This document shows, piece by piece, positions 26,877 through 34,490 of a DNA stretch of 58,938 nucleotides. Position 1 is the first letter of the stretch. Each line of letters begins with the position of its first letter. The translations under genes were made by a program, and so were the position numbers. The stretch is taken from contig CAIQKM010000140.1 in NCBI GenBank assembly GCA_903872345.1, positions 1 to 58,938 on the forward strand, given 5' to 3'. This stretch comes from an uncultured Verrucomicrobia subdivision 3 bacterium (GTDB taxonomy: Bacteria; Verrucomicrobiota; Verrucomicrobiia; Limisphaerales; UBA11358). The notes under the pieces were generated by a model. The model saw only the letters and a program-made list of their open reading frames with translations, had not been told where the DNA came from and ran no database searches.

Positions 26877-29450
26877 ATGAACCCGTCGCCGTCAAAATTT
26901 GCAATTCATGGTTTTGCCGCCGCCGCGGCCGTGCTTGTCCTGGCAGAATCCATGCCGGCCCAAGTCAGCGCCTACGATGATGCCGCCGCTTATTATAAAA
27001 CCTCCAATTGGACCAACGGTGCCAACCAGGGCTTTGGGTTCAACGCCTGGGTGCTGACCACAAACACCTTCAGCGGCGGCGGATCGCGCGGCTGGTATCT
27101 CAACAACGGGTATGCCGTCGCGTCACCCACCAATGTGGCCGGGACGGCTTACACGAACTGTTCGTGGGGGATTTATGCCAACGGGACGGCTCCCGCCGGC
27201 GGCAATCGTACGGTCGCCTATCGCGGCTTCGCCAGTTCGCTGACGACCAACGCAACCTTCAAGCTACAGTGGATGTCCGAAGGCATCGGCCCGGCGGCAA
27301 CAAATTTTGGCGGCTTCGTTTTGCGGACCGGCAACGCGACCGGCAGCGTCACCGTCTACGAAACCGGCTACCGCTTTGAATTTTATTATGCCGGGGGCGG
27401 AACCGATTCATATCTGATCAAGGACGGCAACGGAACCACTGCCATCGGGCTTCCCTTTGCCGCCGGCTATGGCAATTCCGCCGGCGGCCACGTCGGCTCC
27501 TCGGGCTTGAATTGCGAGTTCACCCTGGAGCCAAACAACACGTATCAATTCGTGGTCCGCTGCGCGACGAACAACGAAGTGTTGGCCTTTTTTGACAACC
27601 AGCCACTTGCGGGCCCGGCCGGATCCAGCATTGACAGCGTGGCGCTCTTTGCCAACCAGACCACCGGTGGCGGTTCCGGCGGTGGCGACCAGAATTACAA
27701 CCGGATGCAGATTGTCCCGACCACTCTGGCTTCGCCGATAATTATTAACGCGTTGCCGGCGGACGGAGCCATTTTTTGCAATCCGCACACCACCGTTTCC
27801 TTCGAGGTGGATTCGGCCGGTCGTTATCTGTCCGGCTCAAATGTGACGCTGCTGCTGAACGGAGTTCCGCAAACGCTGGTTTTCAACACCAACGGCGTAA
27901 CTAAACAACTGCTGGCCACCAACACCACCCCGCTGGCCACCAATGTTCAATACCGGGCGACCATCATTGCCATGGACGTCAACGGTAACGCCGCCACCAA
28001 CAGTTTTGGTTTTGACACAACGCAAACCAACTCGCTGTGGCTGGATGTGCGGAATTATGGTGCGGCGGGAGATGGCGTCACGATGAATACGACGAACATT
28101 CAGGCGGCTGTCAACGCCTGTCCCGCCAACGGATTTGTCTGGCTGCACGGCGGCACTTACCTTGCGGGCACAATCACTTTGAAAAACAACCTGACCTTTT
28201 TCATTGATCCGACCGCCACATTGTTCGGCAGCGGATCGGCCGCCGATTATCCAACCCAGACTCCGCCGGTCAGCAACAGCCAGACGGTCAATTGCCAGCG
28301 GGCGCTGGTGTATGCGCAAAGCTGCACCAATATCACTGTCACCGGCGGCGGCACCATCAATGGCAACGGCCGCAACAATTTCACCTCCGGCGTGGAGGCC
28401 ACCCGGCCCATCGCCATCTGGACCGCCGCTTGCAACCAGGTTCGCCTCCAAAACATCAACATCGTGGACGCGGCGATGTGGACGATGGTCAACCTGCAGT
28501 CCGATTATTTGACGATCAGCAACATGACCGTCAACGACGACGGCTTGAATGGCAACCGCGACGGCTGCGACGTGGTGGACTGCTGGCATGTGACGGTGGA
28601 GAATTGCACCATTGATTCCGGGGACGATTCGATCTGCCTCAAGAGCGGCAATGCGCGCGGTATCAATGATCTCCTGGTGAAAAACTGCACGATCACCCGG
28701 TCGCAATCCAACGGCTTGAAATTCGGCACCGCCAGCACCGGCACCTTCACCAACATCACGTTTCAAGATTGCACGGTGATGAACACCGCGCATTCGGCAA
28801 TGGCCGTTGAGTCGGTGGACGGTGGCACCATCAGCGGCGTCACCTTCCAGCGGATCAATTTTTCCGGCTGCCAAAATGCCATCTTCATTGTCTTGGGCAG
28901 CCGCAGTGGCGCCGCCATCGGCGGCATAAATGGGATCACCTTTCGCGACATCACGGGTTCCAGCCTGACCGACACCCGCGGCTGCCCCATCTCGGGCTGC
29001 TTTACCAATAATGTTACATACCGTTTGAAGAATATTCTTTTCGACAATGTTAACATCTCCTTCGCCGGCGGTTATAATTCCCTTCCGCCGGACCCTCCGG
29101 AATATGCCGGCCAATATCCGGAAAACACCATGTGGACCAATCTGCCGGCCTACGGCTATTATCTGCGGCACGCGACCAACGTGACTTTTACCAATTGTTT
29201 CACCAGTGCGGCTTCCGCCGACGCTCGCCCCTGGATCAATACCAACGAGGTGGTAAATCTCAAAGTGATCGGGCCGGTGCTGAATATTCTGCCTGGCCGC
29301 AGACAACTGGTCTTACAGTGGAGCAACGCATTCACCCTTCAGGTCGCCACGAATATTGCCGGACCCTATGTTGATTTGACCGGAGTAATGAGCCTCTACA
29401 CCAATCAGTTTGCCAATCCAGCGCAACAATTTTTCCGTTTGCGACAATAG
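26877..29450 (+). CDS. GH28 pectinase with N-terminal accessory module
   Basis: An 857-aa secreted enzyme. From the ATG at 26877 a signal peptide ends ESMPAQ. The upstream extension of the frame lies inside the preceding gene and is rejected. Residues about 28-300 form a module homologous to the N-terminus of the 9665-13609 protein (both have NWTNGANQGFGF, FKLQW, LRTGN, YNRMQI). An Ig-like segment follows, then the GH28 beta-helix (about 380-800) starting VRNYGAAGDGVTMNTTNIQA with NRDGCDVVDC and SGDDSICLKSG. It is closely related to the enzyme at 25411 through shared runs such as PPEYAGQYPENTMW. The final ~55 residues (QLVLQWSNAFTLQVATNIAG... QQFFRLRQ) are a secretion/sorting-like domain. The pair probably arose by duplication plus domain gain. 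Confidence 0.87.
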   Translation: MNPSPSKFAIHGFAAAAAVLVLAESMPAQVSAYDDAAAYYKTSNWTNGANQGFGFNAWVLTTNTFSGGGSRGWYLNNGYAVASPTNVAGTAYTNCSWGIYANGTAPAGGNRTVAYRGFASSLTTNATFKLQWMSEGIGPAATNFGGFVLRTGNATGSVTVYETGYRFEFYYAGGGTDSYLIKDGNGTTAIGLPFAAGYGNSAGGHVGSSGLNCEFTLEPNNTYQFVVRCATNNEVLAFFDNQPLAGPAGSSIDSVALFANQTTGGGSGGGDQNYNRMQIVPTTLASPIIINALPADGAIFCNPHTTVSFEVDSAGRYLSGSNVTLLLNGVPQTLVFNTNGVTKQLLATNTTPLATNVQYRATIIAMDVNGNAATNSFGFDTTQTNSLWLDVRNYGAAGDGVTMNTTNIQAAVNACPANGFVWLHGGTYLAGTITLKNNLTFFIDPTATLFGSGSAADYPTQTPPVSNSQTVNCQRALVYAQSCTNITVTGGGTINGNGRNNFTSGVEATRPIAIWTAACNQVRLQNINIVDAAMWTMVNLQSDYLTISNMTVNDDGLNGNRDGCDVVDCWHVTVENCTIDSGDDSICLKSGNARGINDLLVKNCTITRSQSNGLKFGTASTGTFTNITFQDCTVMNTAHSAMAVESVDGGTISGVTFQRINFSGCQNAIFIVLGSRSGAAIGGINGITFRDITGSSLTDTRGCPISGCFTNNVTYRLKNILFDNVNISFAGGYNSLPPDPPEYAGQYPENTMWTNLPAYGYYLRHATNVTFTNCFTSAASADARPWINTNEVVNLKVIGPVLNILPGRRQLVLQWSNAFTLQVATNIAGPYVDLTGVMSLYTNQFANPAQQFFRLRQ

Positions 29451-29592
29451 CCTCAACATGCACCGGTTGCAGACGCACCCCGGCGGAAATCCCGTAGCGG
29501 GTGGCCCCCATATCCGCCACAGGTGAAGGGGGCGCGCAAACCAATCAAGATTAGAAGGTTGAGGGCTTTGCACTGTTGGTGTATTCGAAACG

Positions 29593-29928
29593 GTGGTTCA
29601 TGGAATGCCGCAGCGGACAAACGCCTTCAGCGTGGCGCATACAAGGCCGGTGTATAACTCCTGCGGGCGGTTGCTGTGCATCTTCAACCCCGCCGGTGAG
29701 GGGACGGCGACGCGCCAGATGACCATGAACGGCAAGCGGGACGGCTTTACGCTGGCGGATTTCCGGGCCTGCGCGAAAAGTGCGCTGCTGAAGCGGGGCC
29801 GCGCGGAGGCGATCGTGGCGGAGGTTCGCGCCGCCGGGGCGAAGTGGCCGGAATTTGCGGAGCAGGCGCGGGTGGCGGCGGATGGGCGCAAAACCATCGG
29901 GTGCGCGCTTCTGCTGGAATTGGCTTAA
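29593..29928 (+). pseudogene. HipA-like toxin C-terminal remnant
   Basis: The frame encodes MTMNGKRDGFTLADFRACAK, followed by SALLKRGRAEAIVAEVRAA and WPEFAEQA. These match the C-terminal lobe of HipA-type Ser/Thr kinase toxins, where MxxNGKRDGFTxxDF is diagnostic. The kinase core upstream is missing: only a short, poorly matching stretch (FSVAHTRPVYNS) precedes it. No HipB-like antitoxin is adjacent. It marks the left side of the accessory block that continues with the coupling-protein gene. Confidence 0.65.
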
Positions 29929-30142
29929 TCATTTTCCTGAACCGGGTTAAAGACGATTCCAAGCTATGTTAATCGGCTGCTGTCGGTCAGTTTCGCTAAC
30001 CTTCACCTTGACATAATCTGTTGAAGTCATAGCTTTGCACTGGTCATGCTTTCTCATGTTTCTTGGGAAGGGCAAGGGTGTGGGCTGTGCTTATTCAGGC
30101 AGCGCAGAGATTTGGAATGGGCGCAAAAAAACAATTAATATC
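29929..30142. other. Intergenic region before the coupling-protein gene
   Basis: 214 bp between the HipA remnant and the chosen start of the ATPase gene. The downstream reading frame stays open from 30035, so the true start may lie inside this stretch. I see no clear promoter or repeat. Confidence 0.4.
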
Positions 30143-32488
30143 ATGATAGGATACTGGTACGACTGTTTCGTTCGGGATTTAATTCCCAAATGTGTCATCT
30201 TTGCCGGGGTGGTTCTGTTGCTTGCCTTTTTCTCCTACCGCAAACAGCCCGCCGGCGGTCAGAAAATAAACGGCTATGCCGGCTTTATCCCGGTTTATCT
30301 GAAAAGAACCCGGTGGTGGTTTTACGGGGGAATTATATGGTTGTTCGGTGCGACAGTATTGTCGAGCTGGATTCCTAGTTTTGTGAACATGGTGTTTTCT
30401 TTGCACCTTGAAATTTTACTGGGAATAGTCATTGTTGCTTTGCTTCCAAAGGGGATAAATGCAATCATAGCCTTATTAGGCATAGGCTATATATGTTATA
30501 CTGTCGACGAGTCGGGCATAAAACTGAATGCAATATTTTATACGATTGGATTCCTATATCTTGTGATTGGTATGGGTTTTGGCTTGTGGCTAAGAAAAGT
30601 ATTAAACCCGGCGCATTGGGAATTCAAAAAGTATAAAGCCAGGGGAGAAAGCGCCCGCCAACAGTGGCTGGAGAGTTTGGGCTCCAGTTATGCCGAACGC
30701 GTGAAATCCATTAACGAGATATTTGATCGCAAGGACAAAAACGTCACCTGTTGCATAGACTTTGAAAAAGACGCTCATCAAAGCAAATCGGGGCTGGGTC
30801 AAGAAGAAGTTTACCAGTATTATTGCCTGTCGTTCTCTCGTAATCTTGCAGCAATGGAAACCCGCGAGCGTGAAGCGTTACGCGCCGTCGAGCTTCTCCA
30901 TTGCGTTACGGATAGGACGGAAAATGATGAGCGTTGGTATGATTTGGCAAAATCGGCGCTGATTTGGGGCGAGGGTAAAGCCACCTTTATTGATGTTACC
31001 CACAAGCTGATACCGGATAAAAACAATGAAAACAGATTTAATGATACATCTAGTATTGTAAATTGGTATATGGAAGAAAACGACCTGTCGGTCGATAAAA
31101 TCATAAACAATGTTTTCCATCGTTTAGAAAGAATCAAAAATGAAAAGTCCCAACATCCAGAATATGGGCCGCTGGTAAAGGCGATTAGCGCCCGCTTAAT
31201 GGGTGGCAACACCTGGCTGGCGTCCGAAGATGTTGCAAAAACACCGTTTGCCTCGCAGAACAGTTTTGCATTGAAGATCGGCGTGCTGGAGGATTCCGGG
31301 CAGGAATTGACATACTCCGGAGAAGGTTCGTTGATCAGCATTGCCCCGCCGGGAGCAGGCAAGACCCAGTGCAACGTGTTTCCGAACCTGCTGACCTGGC
31401 GCGGCCCGGCGGTGGTGCTGGACGTGAAAGGCGAGATCTACGCCAAGACCAGCAAGTGGCGCGCGGAGAACGTCGGCCCGGTCTTTAAATTCAGCCCGCT
31501 GGATCCGGCCAAAAGTCATTGCTATAATCCTTTGAGCTTCGTCCGGCTGGAAACGGACTACATCTGGGAGGACTCCCGTTTTGTCGCCGACATGATGATT
31601 GTGCCCGCCGGCGGCACGGATCCGTTCTGGGAAAACAAGGCGCGGGATGTGTTGACGGCGGCGATTGCGTACGTTTGCTATTCGAACCCTCCCGACCAGC
31701 GGCCGATGTACCGCATCATCGACATTATTCACGGCGGCAAGCCTTGGCAGGAGATGTTACTTGGCCTGCAAACCGCCGTGGATGTGCGGAGCATGATGCA
31801 GCAGGGGACTTCGCTGGCCGCCATGAACGAGAAAACGCGCGACAGTGTGCTGCAAACGGCGCAATCGAGCTTGAGCGCCTGGACGGGCGAACGCATCAGC
31901 CGGGTTACCCAAAAGTCCGATTGGAGTCCGCTGGATTTGCGTAGCGGGAAAAAACCGACTATTTACATTTGTCTAAAGCCCAGCGAGGTGGATAGCTATG
32001 TTTCCCTGTTGCGCGTGTTCATTGCGCAACACATTCGGATGCTGACGAATGAATTGCCACCGCACGGCTGCGCTCCCGTTTTGTTCCTGCTGGACGAATT
32101 GCCGAGATTGAAGCGCATGCCACCCGTTGAGGAAGCCATTGAGATAGGCCGTCAATATGGTCTCCGGCTCTGGATGTTTGCGCAAAGTTTGGGGCAGTTG
32201 GAGCAGGCGTATCCGAATGCCGAGGGCATGGTGGGCAGTTGCGCGGTGCGGATCTTCATGAACCCGAGTTCGCACGACGGGACGGCGGAAAAGTTGTCCG
32301 AAGAGTTGGGATACAGGGAATCGGCGCTGGACGGCTCCCGTCAGAAAGTGGTTGAGGCTGCTGTCTTGGCCGGGCCGGATTACAAGGATTATCAAATCGT
32401 GCTGGCGGCGAGCTGCAAGCCGGTGAAAGTGAAAAAGTCTTTTGCCTGGCAGGATGCCGAACTGGCGAAGCGAATGGGGAGTCTGTAG
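30143..32488 (+). CDS. VirD4/TraG-like type IV coupling ATPase (orphan)
   Basis: A 781-aa membrane ATPase resembling T4SS coupling proteins, which select DNA or protein substrates and pass them to a conjugation or secretion channel. From the ATG at 30143 several hydrophobic segments lie in the first ~160 residues. A poorly conserved, charged region (about 170-385) follows, then the TraG/VirD4 motor: Walker A APPGAGKTQ at about 402-409, VLDVKGEIY, DPFWENKARDVL, Walker B VLFLLDELPRL at about 646-654, and WMFAQSLGQL. No relaxase, VirB4 or other channel gene is in the window. Codon and base use change within the gene: the first ~1.2 kb is AT-rich, the motor part GC-rich. Three coiled-coil genes follow on the same strand. 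Confidence 0.82.
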   Translation: MIGYWYDCFVRDLIPKCVIFAGVVLLLAFFSYRKQPAGGQKINGYAGFIPVYLKRTRWWFYGGIIWLFGATVLSSWIPSFVNMVFSLHLEILLGIVIVALLPKGINAIIALLGIGYICYTVDESGIKLNAIFYTIGFLYLVIGMGFGLWLRKVLNPAHWEFKKYKARGESARQQWLESLGSSYAERVKSINEIFDRKDKNVTCCIDFEKDAHQSKSGLGQEEVYQYYCLSFSRNLAAMETREREALRAVELLHCVTDRTENDERWYDLAKSALIWGEGKATFIDVTHKLIPDKNNENRFNDTSSIVNWYMEENDLSVDKIINNVFHRLERIKNEKSQHPEYGPLVKAISARLMGGNTWLASEDVAKTPFASQNSFALKIGVLEDSGQELTYSGEGSLISIAPPGAGKTQCNVFPNLLTWRGPAVVLDVKGEIYAKTSKWRAENVGPVFKFSPLDPAKSHCYNPLSFVRLETDYIWEDSRFVADMMIVPAGGTDPFWENKARDVLTAAIAYVCYSNPPDQRPMYRIIDIIHGGKPWQEMLLGLQTAVDVRSMMQQGTSLAAMNEKTRDSVLQTAQSSLSAWTGERISRVTQKSDWSPLDLRSGKKPTIYICLKPSEVDSYVSLLRVFIAQHIRMLTNELPPHGCAPVLFLLDELPRLKRMPPVEEAIEIGRQYGLRLWMFAQSLGQLEQAYPNAEGMVGSCAVRIFMNPSSHDGTAEKLSEELGYRESALDGSRQKVVEAAVLAGPDYKDYQIVLAASCKPVKVKKSFAWQDAELAKRMGSL

Positions 32489-32527
32489 GCCAATAGAAAT
32501 CAGATCTCCATTTTACAAAAAGATCAT

Positions 32528-33100
32528 ATGAATGAAAATGAAGAGATTAAAAAAAACGACCCGGCAATACAATTTCTTCACCTAGCCACGGGAGCAGGGG
32601 TGGGAGTCGGCTTGTCATCATTATTTCCCGGCATAGATCCGGTTGCGCTTGGGGTGGCAGCAGGGGCTCTTAGTGATAAAATCGAACCATATGCAACGAA
32701 GACAGGAGAGAAATTAAATGAGGTCGTTGATAATGTTTCGGGGCGGATCGGGGACACCATTAATAATGCAACTGATCGCCTCGATCAGTTTTCAGAAAAA
32801 GCAGGGGGCACCATCAGTCACCTATTTCAAAAAAATGGTGATCAGACCCAAACGCCAAGCGAAAAGGAAACAGAAGTTCATAATCTAGCCGATGATGAAA
32901 AGCGTAAGCAACTGGAAGTCAATCTGAGTGTCCTCCAACAAAGGTTTGATGAAAGACATCCGGATCATGAATCCTCCCACTGTCAGGAACTGCAAAAGAA
33001 GTTGGACGAGCAATTTGTTGCATTGCGCGCCCAATTGGAAGCAAAGCTGGCTGCCAACCGGCAAATGCCGCTTGAGCAGGAGAAAGATCGCTCCCGATAA
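32528..33100 (+). CDS. Accessory protein A: glycine-rich amphipathic N-terminus plus helical C-terminus
   Basis: A 190-aa protein of no recognised family, 39 bp after the coupling ATPase. After a charged start, residues about 15-48 (FLHLATGAGVGVGLSSLFPG followed by IDPVALGVAAGAL) form a glycine-rich hydrophobic region. Amphipathic helices follow (LNEVVDNVSGRIGDTINNAT, DRLDQFSEKAGGTISHLF), a pattern seen in membrane-active or membrane-bound proteins. The last ~70 residues (EKRKQLEVNLSVLQQRFDER and onward) are almost identical to those of the next gene's product and should form a coiled coil. By position it may be a substrate or partner of the coupling ATPase; this is inference. Confidence 0.65.
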   Translation: MNENEEIKKNDPAIQFLHLATGAGVGVGLSSLFPGIDPVALGVAAGALSDKIEPYATKTGEKLNEVVDNVSGRIGDTINNATDRLDQFSEKAGGTISHLFQKNGDQTQTPSEKETEVHNLADDEKRKQLEVNLSVLQQRFDERHPDHESSHCQELQKKLDEQFVALRAQLEAKLAANRQMPLEQEKDRSR

Positions 33101-33438
33101 CCACCGCAGTTGGTCAAAGGCCTTTAGACAATAATACCAAGCATATCATGTCTGACCTCGATATTTCAAAGCCACTGCTTGAGCAGAAGGAGAAGCTGCT
33201 GGAAGAAAAAAGAATGCAGGAGGAGATCGATGATGAAAAGCGCAAGCAACTGGAAGTCAATCTGAATGTCCTCCAACAAAAGTTTGATGAAAGACATCCG
33301 GATCATGATTCTCCCCAATGCCAGGAGCTGCAAAAGAAGTTGGACGAGCAATTTGATGCGTTGCGAGCCCAATTGGAAACAAAGCTGGCTGCCGAACGGC
33401 AAATGGCGCTTGAACAGGACAAAGATCGCTCCAGATAA
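32892..33438 (+). repeat. Duplicated coding segment, copies at about 32892-33100 and 33229-33438
   Basis: The two segments share long near-identical runs at DNA level: the EKRKQLEVNL part, the HPDHxSxxCQELQKKLDEQF-coding part and the KDRSR ending. They end two consecutive genes. A second duplicated piece covers the intergenic region plus gene start (33111-33156 versus 33450-33495, both with AATAATACCA and ATCATGTCTGA). The middle gene is thus a mosaic of its neighbours. Confidence 0.8.
33148..33438 (+). CDS. Accessory protein B: mosaic coiled-coil protein
   Basis: A 96-aa charged, almost entirely helical protein. Its first ~28 residues (LDISKPLLEQKEKLLEEKRM) match the start of protein C at 33487, while residues from EKRKQLEVNL to the end match the C-terminus of protein A at 32528. 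It therefore looks like a recombinant of its two neighbours, or the ancestral unit from which both were built. There are no membrane segments and no enzyme motif. The conserved helix ending KDRSR may be a shared recognition tail. Confidence 0.65.
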   Translation: MSDLDISKPLLEQKEKLLEEKRMQEEIDDEKRKQLEVNLNVLQQKFDERHPDHDSPQCQELQKKLDEQFDALRAQLETKLAAERQMALEQDKDRSR

Positions 33439-33486
33439 CCCTCGCCGGCCGGCCAAAGACGTTTAAGAAATAATACCAGGCACATC

Positions 33487-34263
33487 ATGTCTGATTCCGA
33501 CAATTCAAAGCAACTGCTTGAGCAGCAGGAAAAGCTGCTGGAAGAACAAAGAAAGCAGGAGGAGATATTGCAGGAGCAAAATCGCCGGCAGGAACAAATG
33601 GCCCGGGACGAACAGAAAACCCAGGAGGAAAGGCAAAAACAAGAGCGGGAAAAAGAGCAGCGTCAAAAGCTGGAAATGGAGGCCAAAGAGGCATCGGTGA
33701 AGGAGGAGCAGGCCAAGCAAGAGAGCCAGAATAAGGAGGAGTTGATCAAGCAGGAATCGCTAAAAAAGGAAGCCGCGCTTCAGCAAGATTATCTGCGGCA
33801 GGAGGCGCTCGAGTATGAGCAGTTAAAACAGGAAGCGCAGCTGAAGCAGTCGGTGGAAATACAGCAGTTGCAAAAAGAAAGTGAAAACGCCCGGCAGGAA
33901 CAGGAAAAGCAAAGCAACTTGGCGCACGAGACCGCCAAGGAGGATGGCCAGGCCGGGCCGGGGCACCGCATGGGCGCTTCAACCCTTGAGTTGACTCCCC
34001 AGCCCGACTGGGAAACGCGCGTCAACCTCGCCGAGGAAAACCGGCGGAAGTTTCAGGAACATCAGGAAGTGGAAAACGAAAAATTAGCGCGTAAGAACTT
34101 TGAAGAGCGGCATGATCGACTCGGCACCGAACCGGAGGCGCGCACGAAATTGCGGGAGTTAATGGAAGCAAAAATCCAAGAGGCGCAGCAACAGCGGGCG
34201 GCGGAAGAGCGGGCGCGGGCGGAGCAAATGCAACAAATGCTGCGGGACCAAAGAGAAAGATAG
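33487..34263 (+). CDS. Accessory protein C: long Gln/Glu/Lys-rich coiled coil
   Basis: A 258-aa protein, nearly all predicted coiled coil (EEQRKQEEILQEQNRRQEQM and similar up to residue ~150). A short break of Gly/Pro-rich sequence (GQAGPGHRMGASTLELTPQP) precedes a second helical part (about 175-258). Its N-terminus matches protein B. No catalytic motif or signal is seen. Low sequence complexity means database matches to other coiled coils would be uninformative. It is last in the cluster behind the coupling ATPase and probably co-transcribed. Confidence 0.62.
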   Translation: MSDSDNSKQLLEQQEKLLEEQRKQEEILQEQNRRQEQMARDEQKTQEERQKQEREKEQRQKLEMEAKEASVKEEQAKQESQNKEELIKQESLKKEAALQQDYLRQEALEYEQLKQEAQLKQSVEIQQLQKESENARQEQEKQSNLAHETAKEDGQAGPGHRMGASTLELTPQPDWETRVNLAEENRRKFQEHQEVENEKLARKNFEERHDRLGTEPEARTKLRELMEAKIQEAQQQRAAEERARAEQMQQMLRDQRER

Positions 34264-34396
34264 CGGTGGATGGAGAGGCGATCTGCCCGGCAACGGTCTG
34301 CGATCCTTCCCCGAATGTGGTATGGCGGTTTTTTTCAAGGCGGGCGATGCTATGTGAATTCGCCGGAGGCGGTTGCTTCTGCCGCCAGAATGTAAC

Positions 34397-34424
34397 TTGT
34401 CGGTGGTTTCCGGCTGGCTATGAT
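34397..34424 (+). promoter_or_regulatory. Possible sigma70-type promoter
   Basis: TTGTCG (34397-34402), a 16-bp spacer and TATGAT (34419-34424) lie about 67 bp ahead of the ATG at 34491, within the 227-bp gap after the coiled-coil gene. I see no other feature in that gap. Confidence 0.35.
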
Positions 34425-34490
34425 GGCGCGATTATTAATCTGGTCGGATATCGACCATCACGGCGGTTTTGTCCGAAAACGAGGCATAGC

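Noticed and set aside
27837..29306. Minus-strand 489-codon frame opposite the GH28 gene
   Set aside because: It is a shadow of the beta-helix coding region, which has clear GH28 motifs in the plus frame.
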